Shown here one piece after another: positions 1 to 7,524 of a DNA stretch of 64,000 nt. This stretch comes from Dehalococcoidia bacterium. GTDB lineage: Bacteria; Chloroflexota; Dehalococcoidia; Bin125. The stretch is taken from positions 1-64,000 of the forward strand of contig JAJDYG010000025.1 in NCBI GenBank assembly GCA_022822855.1. The letters are read 5' to 3'. The notes under the pieces are model-generated. The model made no database searches. It was not told the DNA's origin and saw only the letters and a list, made by a program, of their open reading frames with translations. The position numbers were made by a program, and so were the translations under genes. The stretch's first letter is position 1; each line of letters opens with the position of its first letter.

Positions 1-120
1 TTTTCCGCTTTTGTTGCCCTATCTTATGTGGCCCCCGGGGTGGGGGGGCCCGGCGCAGAGGTGTGGCGAGGGGCCCGGGCCTGCGCGGGGGCGACTTTGT
101 GGGTGACTCTTAATGTGCGC

Positions 121-915
121 TTAGACGAGTCGGAAGAGGCCTGCGGCGTTATCCGATATCTGTTCGGACAGCTCCTCCACCGTCGCCCCTTGAAGCTCGG
201 CGATCTGCTCAGCGGTGAAGCGGACGTTGGCGGGTTCGTTTCGTTTGCCTCGGCGGGGTTGAGGGCTGAGGTAGGGGGCGTCGGTTTCGATGACGATGGC
301 TTCGATGGGGAGGGTCTTGGCGGCCTCTCGGAGCGCATCGTTCTTCGGATACGTCACTGGGCCGGCGAAGGAGATGAGGAAGCCGAGGTCGTGGTAGCGG
401 TGGGCGAGGTCGGCGTCTCCGGAGAAGCAGTGGATCACTCCAATGGGCCTGGGGCGGTTCCACTGTTCGGCCCAGTCCTCGAGCAGGCCGAAGGTGTCCT
501 CATGCGCGTCTCGGGAGTGGATCACGACCGGCAGGTCGAGCTCGTCTGCGAGTCCAAGCTGACCCTCGAACGCACGGTACTGGTCGGCGTGGGGGGAGAG
601 GTTGCGGTAGAAGTCGAGGCCGATCTCTCCGATCGCGACGACTCGCTCGTGGGCGGCCAAGCGCCGGAACTCCGCTTCGAGGTCGGCGTTCCAATCCTTG
701 GCGTCGTGGGGGTGCAGGCCGACGGTGGCCCAGACGGTGTCGTACTGCTCGGCGACGGCGATGGCGTTGCGGCTGTCCTTGAGCGAGCAGCCGATGGTGA
801 CGATTCGCTCGACGCCGGCTTCCGTTGCGCGGGCCATGACCTGCGGCAGGTCGTCGCCGATCCAGGGGTCGTGCAGGTGGGCGTGGGTGTCGAAGAGCGC
901 GGGCTGGCTGCTCAT
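121..915 (-). CDS. tatD: TatD family metal-dependent DNase/hydrolase
   Basis: This is a 264-residue TatD-family hydrolase, a cytoplasmic metal-dependent TIM-barrel nuclease/phosphoesterase. The metal ligands are visible in the expected order: the HxH of DTHAHL near the N-terminus, Glu in GEIGLDFYR, His in VIHSR, His in VIHCFSG and Asp in IETDAPYL. Length is normal for the family. I chose the ATG at 915 because AGAGGG lies 7 nt upstream and the reading frame then starts 8 nt after the metG stop; an in-frame start at 954 would add 13 residues unlike the family and overlap metG. It is probably co-transcribed with metG, a common arrangement in bacteria. The exact substrate cannot be read from the sequence. 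Confidence 0.93.
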   Translation of the reverse strand: MSSQPALFDTHAHLHDPWIGDDLPQVMARATEAGVERIVTIGCSLKDSRNAIAVAEQYDTVWATVGLHPHDAKDWNADLEAEFRRLAAHERVVAIGEIGLDFYRNLSPHADQYRAFEGQLGLADELDLPVVIHSRDAHEDTFGLLEDWAEQWNRPRPIGVIHCFSGDADLAHRYHDLGFLISFAGPVTYPKNDALREAAKTLPIEAIVIETDAPYLSPQPRRGKRNEPANVRFTAEQIAELQGATVEELSEQISDNAAGLFRLV

Positions 916-922
916 GTGCCCT

Positions 923-2590
923 CTAGGTACCAAGCCGGGCTTCTTCTTCCTCAACGATCGAGGGGTCGAGCTTCTTGAAGAGCGGCGTGGGCTTCTGCAG
1001 TTGATCGCCGGGTCGGAGCGCGTGCATCTGCCAGCCGAGGTCGTTGATGCTGCACTCGGTGTTGAGCATCTCGTGCAGGCGCTGGCAACTGAAGGGCAGG
1101 TAGGGCGCGAGCGCGGTGCGCAGGGCGGCGATCACGTTGAGCGCCGTGTAGAGGCTTCGGGCGGCTGCCTGCTTGTCGGTCTTGACGGCCTGCCAGGGCG
1201 CGGTCTGGTCGAGGTAGCGGTTGGCTTCCTGGGCGAGAGCGAAGGCTTGCTGGATGCCCTGCCGCAGGTGGACGGCCTCGATTGACTGGCCGACCTGTTC
1301 GAGGCCGGACTGGGCGCGGTCGAGCATCCGGGTAGCGTCGCGGTCGAGCGGGCCGGGGTCGGGGACCTGGGCGTCGAAGTGGCGGTTGATCAGCGAGAGC
1401 ACGCGGTTGACCAGGTTGCCCCAGGTCGCGACCAGCTCGTCGTTGTTGCGGCGCAGGAACTCGGACCAGGAGAAATCGGAGTCGGCGGTCTCGGGCATCT
1501 GAGCGGCGAGCGCGTAGCGCAGCGGATCGGGGTCGTAGCGGGTGAGGTAGTCGTTGACCCAGACGGCCCAGCGCTGGGAGGTGCTGGCCTTGGAACCGCT
1601 CATCGTGATGTACTGGTTCGCGGGCACGTCGTAGGGCAGGTTGTAGCCGCCTGCGCCGAGCAGGATGGCGGGCCAGATGATCGTGTGGAAGGGGACGTTG
1701 TCCTTGCCGATGAAGTTGTAGATGCGGGCGTCGTCCGACTGCCAGAAATCGCGCCAGGCGTCGTCGTCGCCGTTGGTCCTGGCCCACTCGACTGTGGCGG
1801 AGAGGTAGCCGATCACGGCCTCGAACCAGACGTAGATGCGCTTGTCCTCCCAGCCGTCCAGCGGGACGGAAACGCCCCATTCGATATCCCGGGTGATGGC
1901 CCGATCCTGCAGGCCCTCGCGCAGCATGCCCCTGGAGAAGTTGAGCACGTGGGTGCGCCAGAAGTCCTTGTCGTCGTCGAGCCATTCCTGCAACGGTTCC
2001 TCGAAGGCGGTCAGGCGGAGGAAGTAGTGCTCGGAGCTGCGCAGCTCCGGGGTCGCGCCGGTGTTGCGCGAGCGTGGATTGATCAGGTCCGTCGCGTCGA
2101 GCTGCCGGCCGCAGGTGTCGCACTGGTCGCCGCGGGCTCGAGGCTCGTTGCAGTGCGGGCATTCGCCCTCGATGTAGCGGTCGGGCAGGAATCGTCTCGC
2201 CTCGGGGTCGTAGAACAGATCCTGCGTCTGCTTGTAGAGGTAGTCATGCTCGAGCAGGGCGTTGAACAGGCCGTGGACGACTTCCTCGTGGTTGTCGGTC
2301 ATGGTCGTGGTGAAGGTGTCGAAGGCGATGCCCATCCCGTCCCAGGTGTCGAGGATGGACTGGTGGAACTCGGCGACGACCTCGGCGGGGGTGCGGCCCT
2401 CGTCGTCGGCGCGGACGGTGATCGGGGTGCCGTGGGTGTCGGAGCCGGAGACCATCGCGACCCGATTGCCGCGGATGCGGTGGTAGCGGGCGAAGATGTC
2501 GGCGGGCAGGTAGGCGCCGCCGAGCTGTCCGTGGTGGATTGGGCCGTTGGCGTAGGGCCAGGCCACGCAGACGAGGATGTTGTCGCTCAT
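923..2590 (-). CDS. metG: Methionyl-tRNA synthetase
   Basis: Class I aminoacyl-tRNA synthetase that charges tRNA-Met (555 residues). The N-terminal PYANGPIHHGQ is the HIGH-type ATP motif (HHGQ at residues 19-22). A zinc knuckle with two CxxC pairs (CPHC and CDTC) follows around residues 143-160. The KMSKS loop is unusual: near residue 333 it reads SKASTSQ, so the second Lys of KMSKS is Thr. The C-terminal half is the usual helical anticodon-binding domain, and there is no C-terminal EMAP/tRNA-binding extension. No Shine-Dalgarno sequence is visible before the ATG. The gene lies between rsmI and tatD on the same strand, 86 nt after the rsmI stop. Confidence 0.96.
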   Translation of the reverse strand: MSDNILVCVAWPYANGPIHHGQLGGAYLPADIFARYHRIRGNRVAMVSGSDTHGTPITVRADDEGRTPAEVVAEFHQSILDTWDGMGIAFDTFTTTMTDNHEEVVHGLFNALLEHDYLYKQTQDLFYDPEARRFLPDRYIEGECPHCNEPRARGDQCDTCGRQLDATDLINPRSRNTGATPELRSSEHYFLRLTAFEEPLQEWLDDDKDFWRTHVLNFSRGMLREGLQDRAITRDIEWGVSVPLDGWEDKRIYVWFEAVIGYLSATVEWARTNGDDDAWRDFWQSDDARIYNFIGKDNVPFHTIIWPAILLGAGGYNLPYDVPANQYITMSGSKASTSQRWAVWVNDYLTRYDPDPLRYALAAQMPETADSDFSWSEFLRRNNDELVATWGNLVNRVLSLINRHFDAQVPDPGPLDRDATRMLDRAQSGLEQVGQSIEAVHLRQGIQQAFALAQEANRYLDQTAPWQAVKTDKQAAARSLYTALNVIAALRTALAPYLPFSCQRLHEMLNTECSINDLGWQMHALRPGDQLQKPTPLFKKLDPSIVEEEEARLGT

Positions 2591-2676
2591 GGTTGGTTGG
2601 AAAGGTCGGTTTCAGACTGCGGGAGGGTTGAAGGGCAGGTGTCCCTCTAGGTTACGCGGTCAGTTCGGTTTGCAGG

Positions 2677-3507
2677 TCATCGGGTCGATTCGAACGGCCA
2701 GAGGGCGTAAACCTCTCGTCGCGGGCGGCCCGACTGCTGGGCGACGAAGCGGGCCGCCTGTGAGCGGGACGCACCCTGCGCGGCCGCGTCGGCCAGGGCG
2801 TCGGCGATTTCGGGGTCGGTCCAGCGCTGCGGTTCGCTGGCTGGCGGGACGATCAGGATGGCGAACTCTCCGCGAGGTTCGGCGAACTGCTCAAGCGCAT
2901 CCTGCGGCGAGCCGCGCCAAATCTGCTCGTGCAGCTTGGTCAGTTCGCGACCGATGATCAGGCGCGCGTCGGGGATGATGCGCGAGAGTTCGGTCAGTGT
3001 TGAGGTCAAACGTCTGGGCGCCTCGAAAACGATCACAGGCAAGCCGCGCTCGGCGAGTTCGAGCAAGGTGCGCCGTACGGCGGCGGGACGACGCGGCAGG
3101 AAGCCGTGGCAGACGAGATTGGCGCTGGGCAGTCCGCTGACGCTCCAGAGCGCCACCAGCGCGGACGCTCCGGGAATGGGCACGACCGAGATACCGGCAT
3201 CGTGGGCGGCGTCGACCACGGCGTGTCCGGGATCGCTGAGGGCGGGGGTGCCGGCGTCGGAGACGATAGCGACAGACTCCCCCGCCTGGAGGCGGCGGAG
3301 GATTCTCTGGGGTTCCGGTCCGCCGTCGTGATAGGGGATGACGGGGGTGTCGATCTCGTAGTGGCGGGTGAGGGTTCGGGCAACGGGCACATGCTCGGCG
3401 GCGATCAGGTCGACCTCGCGGAGGATACGCAGGGCGCGCAGGGTGATGTCCTCGAGGTTGCCGATCGGCGTGGCGACGACGTAGAGGGATCCAGTGTCGG
3501 TGGGCAT
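2677..3507 (-). CDS. rsmI: 16S rRNA (cytidine-1402 2'-O)-methyltransferase RsmI
   Basis: SAM-dependent tetrapyrrole-methylase-fold enzyme that 2'-O-methylates C1402 in the 16S rRNA P-site region. Family hallmarks are YVVATPIGNLEDIT at the N-terminus, AGTPALSDPG, and PIPGASALVAL. Length (276 residues) is typical. A GTG nine bases upstream (3516) is the alternative start. I prefer the ATG at 3507: on the minus strand the hexamer TACAGT ends exactly 7 nt before it and there is no Shine-Dalgarno sequence, so the message may be leaderless. The upstream region is filled with palindromic repeats rather than an obvious operator. Confidence 0.94.
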   Translation of the reverse strand: MPTDTGSLYVVATPIGNLEDITLRALRILREVDLIAAEHVPVARTLTRHYEIDTPVIPYHDGGPEPQRILRRLQAGESVAIVSDAGTPALSDPGHAVVDAAHDAGISVVPIPGASALVALWSVSGLPSANLVCHGFLPRRPAAVRRTLLELAERGLPVIVFEAPRRLTSTLTELSRIIPDARLIIGRELTKLHEQIWRGSPQDALEQFAEPRGEFAILIVPPASEPQRWTDPEIADALADAAAQGASRSQAARFVAQQSGRPRREVYALWPFESTR

Positions 3508-3520
3508 GGGTGTCACTGTA
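3508..3520 (-). promoter_or_regulatory. Putative -10 hexamer giving a leaderless rsmI message
   Basis: On the minus strand TACAGT (3515-3520) is followed by 7 nt and the rsmI ATG. This is the distance expected between a sigma-70 -10 box and the transcription start, so transcription would begin at or next to the start codon. No convincing -35 box was found. Confidence 0.35.
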
Positions 3521-3548
3521 GGGGTGGCCTGGGGGTGTTGGAGGGGGC

Positions 3549-3820
3549 GCGTGCGGTGTGGCTGAAGTGAGACGGAGGTGGGTGCCTTGCTCGGACATCG
3601 AGGTCTGGGCCACGTGTCCCCCGGTCAGGCCGGGGGCAGGCAAGCACGGGGCATCGGAAGGGGGAGGGAGCGGGTCCCCAAATGACTCGGGGACTGGGAA
3701 CGGCGTTGGTGCGGGGGATCGGAGTGAGGCGTGCGGTGTGGCTGAAGTGAGACGGAGGTGGGTGCCTTGCACGGACATCGAGGTCTGGGCCCCGTGTCAA
3801 GCACGGGGCCCCGGAATGGG
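3549..3820 (-). repeat. Two tandem copies of a composite palindromic repeat (REP-like)
   Basis: The gap between rsmI and the HTH gene (3508-3924) holds no gene but a repeat array. 3549-3611 and 3729-3791 are direct copies differing at one base (3591/3771). Between and around them are hairpins with 5-nt loops: CCCCCGG-N5-CCGGGGG at 3618-3636, an imperfect GTCCCC...GGGGAC at 3674-3694, and CCCCGTG-N5-CACGGGG at 3790-3808. Read on the minus strand, the order (CCCCGTG hairpin, GGCCCAGACC, a GTCTCACTTCAG segment, CAGTCCCCGA hairpin, GACCCGCTCCC) matches the copies at 4720-4869, 42458-42586 and 42643-42769. The unit length is not constant, so this is not a CRISPR array. No function is established. 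Confidence 0.8.
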
Positions 3821-3924
3821 GAGCGGGGTGTGGAGGGCCCCCTCCGTCCCTACGGGACACCTCCCCCAAAGGGGGAGGAAATGGGATTGCGCCCAGGTCT
3901 CCAGATTGGGAGATCCCTGGGGGG

Positions 3925-4611
3925 TCAGCCGGCGGCTTCGGCGTAGATTGGGGTTGGAGTCTCCTTGTCCTGGGGTTCGGGGGTGGTGATCTGGTCGAGG
4001 AACTGGAGGATTTGTTCGGGGGATTGGCCCTCGAGGTGGGGGAAGTGCTGGACGGCTTCGGCGATCAGGGTGTCCAGGTCGGGTTCTGCGGCGTTTTTTT
4101 CTTGTTCGTCCTCAGATTGGACGATCTCCTGCTGTGGACTGGAGATCGTGGAATCGGGGGGTTCAATTTGTGAAAGTTTGGTGTTGGTTTCTGCTAGTTG
4201 TTGAGGTTCTTCGGCGAAGAGGTCGGGTTGGTCGGGTCGCTGCTCTGCTCGGCGGTGAACGTCCTGGACGGTTCGGCGGATCTCCCGGGAGAGGCTGTTG
4301 AACTGGGATTCCTGAGCGTCGCGGGCGCGGAGGTACTCGACTGGAGTGAGGCGCTTGGCGTTGTCGGCGACCCGGTCGTGATTGATGGCGAGGGTGAGTC
4401 GCATCTTGAGGAGGTAGAGCGACTCGAGCAGCAGGTCGTCGGCTGATGCGGCGGCGATGCTGCTCCAGTGGGTCTCGGCCAGTTTGAGGTCGGCGCGGAC
4501 GGTGGCGACGGAGATCTCGACGGTTTCGGCGATCTCCTTGAGGGACTGTCCATGTTGACGGAGGTAGTGGACTCGGATGCAGCGTCGGCGTTGCTTGGGT
4601 GAGATGTGCAT
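3925..4611 (-). CDS. Unrecognised helix-turn-helix protein (paralogue A of a pair)
   Basis: A 228-residue protein of unknown function. The N-terminus is basic (MHISPKQRRR) and is followed by a helix-turn-helix around residues 25-50 (SLKEIAETVEISVATVRADL), then a conserved stretch ending ETHWSSIAA, a helical middle, and an acidic, Gln/Glu-rich C-terminal third ending YAEAAG. The start was chosen because AGGAAAGG lies upstream of the ATG at 4611 and the paralogue at 42861 begins at the same residue; the open frame upstream only reads through repeats. The paralogue shares the N-terminal domain and the C-terminal tail but lacks two internal blocks. The gene is bordered on both sides by palindromic repeats. 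It could be a DNA-binding regulator or a remnant of a mobile element. I see no nuclease or transposase motif. Confidence 0.75.
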   Translation of the reverse strand: MHISPKQRRRCIRVHYLRQHGQSLKEIAETVEISVATVRADLKLAETHWSSIAAASADDLLLESLYLLKMRLTLAINHDRVADNAKRLTPVEYLRARDAQESQFNSLSREIRRTVQDVHRRAEQRPDQPDLFAEEPQQLAETNTKLSQIEPPDSTISSPQQEIVQSEDEQEKNAAEPDLDTLIAEAVQHFPHLEGQSPEQILQFLDQITTPEPQDKETPTPIYAEAAG

Positions 4612-4633
4612 GGGTGCGGGCCTTTCCTGAGTG

Positions 4634-4670
4634 ATACGTGTGTTCTGCGTAATGTAGCGAATGGGCGTTC
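4634..4670 (-). promoter_or_regulatory. Promoter of HTH gene A with two GAAC-type boxes
   Basis: On the minus strand GAACGCCCATTC (4659-4670) is followed by the -10-like hexamer TACATT (4651-4656) and GAACACACGTAT (4634-4645). The two boxes start 25 bp apart and the hexamer lies 14 bp from the first box. The spacing is identical upstream of paralogue B (42802-42838). The boxes resemble the Gram-positive LexA consensus GAAC-N4-GTTC but each carries mismatches here, so LexA control is only inferred. Confidence 0.5.
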
Positions 4671-4719
4671 GGCGTTGTTGTGTCGTAGTTGGCAGAGGGG
4701 CGGGACCGTCGGAGGAGGG

Positions 4720-4869
4720 GGAGCGGGTCCCCGAATGAATCGGGGACTGGAACTGCGCGCGTGCTGGATGGCTGAGGTGAGACGGAGGTTGGCGCTTCGC
4801 TCTAAGGTCGAGGTCTGGGCACCGTGTCCCCCGGTCAGGCCGGGGGCAGGCAAGCACGGGGCATCGGAA
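4720..4869 (-). repeat. Composite palindromic repeat upstream of HTH gene A
   Basis: One copy of the repeat family described at 3549-3820, in the same orientation. It contains GTCCCCGA-N5-TCGGGGAC (4727-4747), a diverged GGTGAGACGGAGG...GAGGTCTGGGC segment, and CCCCCGG-N5-CCGGGGG (4828-4846), and ends with GCACGGGGCATCGGAAGG. It lies in the 506-base gap 4612-5117 between the HTH gene and guaB3; the rest of that gap holds their promoters and the guaB3 leader. Confidence 0.75.
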
Positions 4870-5020
4870 GGGAGTGGACTGGGGGCTTGGGCGGGTTGTG
4901 GGTTGTTTGGTCGTTTACGAAGGATTGGCGAGTGGTCGGGTATCTTGTGTTCACCGGTGATGGCAGGACAGGCGGTCGGTCACGTGCTTGTTTGCACGGA
5001 ACACTGGCGTACTACCGAAC

Positions 5021-5043
5021 GAGCGCGGCCATGTGCCGCGCTC
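5021..5043 (+). promoter_or_regulatory. Perfect 9-bp hairpin in the guaB3 leader
   Basis: GAGCGCGGC-CATGT-GCCGCGCTC forms a perfect stem-loop 75 nt before the guaB3 start codon. A smaller palindrome GCGTT-T-AACGC follows at 5045-5055. No T-run follows, so it is not a standard terminator. It could be a leader structure or an operator. Confidence 0.4.
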
Positions 5044-5117
5044 ATGCGTTTAACGCCTGTGCGCACACCAATCCAGCGGTCCCGGCAGCAGTCAAAGCAG
5101 CAACAAAGGGGAGACAG

Positions 5118-6338
5118 ATGACCACGTTGACGCAGCGCGAACGACTGACTCCCGGCCAGGAACTGGTGCAGGGAGCGTACGAGTCGGGCTTGGAGCCGAT
5201 GCCGCAGCCGCGACGCAAGTCGCTGCAGGAGGCCTACGGGTTCGACGATGTGGCGATCGTTCCGGGCGTGGTAACGATCAATCCGGAGCTGACCGACGTG
5301 TCGACGGTTCTGGCGGGTCAGCGGCTGGAGATTCCGATTCTCGCGGCGGCGATGGATGCGGTTGTGGATCCGCACTTCGCGGTCGAGGTGGGACGGCGGG
5401 GCGGCCTGGCGGTGCTCAACCTGGAGGGTCTGCAATGCCGCTTCGACGATCCGGCCGAAGTGCTGGAGGAAGTGGCGGCCAGCGACACGGAAACGGCGAC
5501 CGAGATTTTGCAGCGGGCCTATACGACGCCGATTCGCGATGAGCTGATCGGTCGGCGGGTGGAGGAGATCAAGGACGGCGGGGTGGCGGCGGCGGTCTCG
5601 GTGACGCCTCCGAACGCGAAGCGGCTGGCGTCGGCGATTAAGGATGCGGCGCCGGATGTCTTCGTGGTCCAGTCGACGGTGACGACGGCGCGCCATTACT
5701 CGCGCTCCGAGCGGGGATTGATCCTGAGCGAGTTGATCCGTGAGATGGAGATTCCGACGCTGGTCGGCAACACGGTCGGATTTGATGCGTCGCTGGAACT
5801 GATGGAAGAGGGCATCGCAGGCTTGCTGGTCGGCGTGGGGCCCGGCGCGGCCTGTACCTCGCGCGAGGTGCTGGGGATCGGCGTGCCGCAGGTCTCGGCG
5901 ACGATCGAGTGCGCCTACGCGCGGGACGTCTACTTCGAGCGGACCGGCCGCTACGTGCCGATCATCACGGACGGCGGTATTCGCACGGGCGGCGACTTCT
6001 GCAAGGCGTTGGTTTCGGGCGCAGACGCGGTGATGATCGGTTCGCCGTTTGCCGGCGCTCTGGAAGCGCCGGGTCGGGGGTTCCACTGGGGCATGGCGAC
6101 TCCGCACGCCGAGCTGCCGCGTGGCGTTCGCGTGCATGTCGGCCAGCACACGACGCTGGATCGGCTGCTGTTCGGTCCGACATCGCGGACCGACGGCACC
6201 GAGAATCTGATTGGCGCGCTCAGGACCTGCATGGGCAGCGTCGGCGCAGAGACGATCCGCGATGTGCAGCGGACCGAGATGGTGATTGCGCCGGCGATCA
6301 AGACCGAGGGCAAACGGTATCAGATGATGCGGGACTAG
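5118..6338 (+). CDS. guaB3: GuaB3-type IMP dehydrogenase/GMP reductase family protein
   Basis: A 406-residue TIM-barrel enzyme of the IMP dehydrogenase/GMP reductase superfamily acting in purine nucleotide interconversion. The catalytic-loop signature appears as GPGAACTSR with Cys near residue 245, followed by ITDGGIRTGGDFCKAL (phosphate-binding) and a FxxGMATPHAELP flap-like segment. There is no CBS-pair insertion. Shortness, lack of CBS and the overall pattern place it in the GuaB3 subgroup; some characterised GuaB3 enzymes act as GMP reductases, so IMPDH activity should not be assumed. The ATG at 5118 is preceded by AAAGGGGAGA; the upstream in-frame extension runs through repeats and was discarded. 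The gene is monocistronic and ends 13 bp from the convergent hydrolase gene. Confidence 0.88.
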   Translation: MTTLTQRERLTPGQELVQGAYESGLEPMPQPRRKSLQEAYGFDDVAIVPGVVTINPELTDVSTVLAGQRLEIPILAAAMDAVVDPHFAVEVGRRGGLAVLNLEGLQCRFDDPAEVLEEVAASDTETATEILQRAYTTPIRDELIGRRVEEIKDGGVAAAVSVTPPNAKRLASAIKDAAPDVFVVQSTVTTARHYSRSERGLILSELIREMEIPTLVGNTVGFDASLELMEEGIAGLLVGVGPGAACTSREVLGIGVPQVSATIECAYARDVYFERTGRYVPIITDGGIRTGGDFCKALVSGADAVMIGSPFAGALEAPGRGFHWGMATPHAELPRGVRVHVGQHTTLDRLLFGPTSRTDGTENLIGALRTCMGSVGAETIRDVQRTEMVIAPAIKTEGKRYQMMRD

Positions 6339-6351
6339 GGTCGGCGAAGCG

Positions 6352-7524
6352 CTACAACGCCTCGTAGAAGAGGTCGAGCAGGCGGCGGGTGTGGCGGTGC
6401 TGCCAGCCTCCTCGTCCCTGGTTCATGACGTAGCCCCAGCCGACGTTGGCGTCGGGGTCGGCGAACGCGAGGGAGCCTCCGCCGCCGAAGTGTCCGAAGG
6501 TTCTCGGGTTTGGTCCGAGCGGGCGTTCGTTCATCGTCATCTGGAAGCCTGAGGCGAAGCGGGTCGGGCGGCCGAGGATGCGGTCGACGCCGTAGACCTT
6601 TTCGGCGGACATCTGCTCGATGGTCGACGGATCGAGGATGTGGACTCCGTCGAGCGTGCCGTCGGTTGCCAGGGCTCCGAAGAGTCGGGCGAGGCCGCGG
6701 GCGGCTCCGTGACCGGTGGTTGAGGGGAACTCGGCGGCTCGGTACTCACGGGTGTTCTGGGAACCGGGACCGCTCTGGAGGTGCGGCGGGTTGCGTCCGC
6801 CGAGGGTCTGCAGCGCGTTGGGCGGGGCGCGGCGGAAGTCGGGCGGTTGCTGCACGGGGAGCATGTCGGCGGTGCGAGAGTCGTGCTCGGGCTTGGTGCC
6901 GAAGTGGAAGTCGAGGTCGATCGGCTGGCTGAGGTCCGCCTGTAGGTGAGCGCCGATCGATTGGCCGGTGATTCGGCGGATGACTTCGCCGATCAGGAAT
7001 CCCTGGGTGTTGGAGTGATAGCCGTGGGCCTGGCCGGGCTGCCACCAGGGTTCCTGCTCGGCGAGGGCGGCGGTCATCAGATCCCAGTCGAGCATCGCTC
7101 CTCGCGGGAGCGGTCGGCGGATGGCGGCGAGTCCGCTCTGATGGGTGAGGATCCAGCGGAAGGGGATGTCGGCTTTGCCGTTCTGGGCGAACTCGGGCCA
7201 GTAGTCGGCGACTCGGCGGTCGATGTCGAGCTCTCCTCGCTCGGCCATGCGCCAGGAGAGGATGGCGCAGATGGCCTTGCCGACGGAGTAGCAGCAGACG
7301 ATGGTGTCGTCGGCCCATGGCCTGGTGTGTCTGGCGTCGGTCCAGCCGCCGTAGATGTCGATGACGAGTTCGCCGTTGAGGGTGACGGCTAGCGCCGCGC
7401 CAGTTTCGGAGCGGTCGACGAAGTTCTGCCGGAACTGGTCTCGGACGGCGTGGAAGCGAGGGTCGCAGTAGCCCTGGACGGGCGCATCGGCGGGCGACGG
7501 TAGCTGTTCTTGCGGGGCGGTCAT
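6352..7524 (-). CDS. Serine hydrolase, class C beta-lactamase/family VIII esterase type
   Basis: A 390-residue beta-lactamase-fold serine hydrolase. The SxxK motif is SVGK near residue 78, the Tyr motif appears as GYHSNTQGFLIG, and the third motif as FGHFGGGGSLAF. This combination is typical of EstB-like family VIII esterases rather than true AmpC beta-lactamases. No signal peptide is visible, so it is probably cytoplasmic. Its ATG overlaps the prmC stop by 4 nt (ATGA), making it the last gene of the hisS-prfA-prmC operon. The substrate is unknown. Confidence 0.85.
   Translation of the reverse strand: MTAPQEQLPSPADAPVQGYCDPRFHAVRDQFRQNFVDRSETGAALAVTLNGELVIDIYGGWTDARHTRPWADDTIVCCYSVGKAICAILSWRMAERGELDIDRRVADYWPEFAQNGKADIPFRWILTHQSGLAAIRRPLPRGAMLDWDLMTAALAEQEPWWQPGQAHGYHSNTQGFLIGEVIRRITGQSIGAHLQADLSQPIDLDFHFGTKPEHDSRTADMLPVQQPPDFRRAPPNALQTLGGRNPPHLQSGPGSQNTREYRAAEFPSTTGHGAARGLARLFGALATDGTLDGVHILDPSTIEQMSAEKVYGVDRILGRPTRFASGFQMTMNERPLGPNPRTFGHFGGGGSLAFADPDANVGWGYVMNQGRGGWQHRHTRRLLDLFYEAL

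Noticed and set aside
1379..2650. 423-codon open frame opposite metG
   Set aside because: Antisense to metG; Val/Gly-rich composition and no motif.
3549..3820. CRISPR-like array
   Set aside because: Direct repeats of 63 bp occur only twice here, spacing is about 117 bp, and the internal hairpins recur elsewhere singly. No cas genes are present.
3925..4611. REP-associated tyrosine transposase (RAYT)
   Set aside because: The protein lacks the HUH motif and catalytic Tyr of that family. Only the association with palindromic repeats is similar.
4612..4857. N-terminal extension of the HTH protein (in-frame start at 4857)
   Set aside because: The extension would translate the repeat and the promoter boxes. 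A good ribosome site and the paralogue's conserved start point to ATG 4611.
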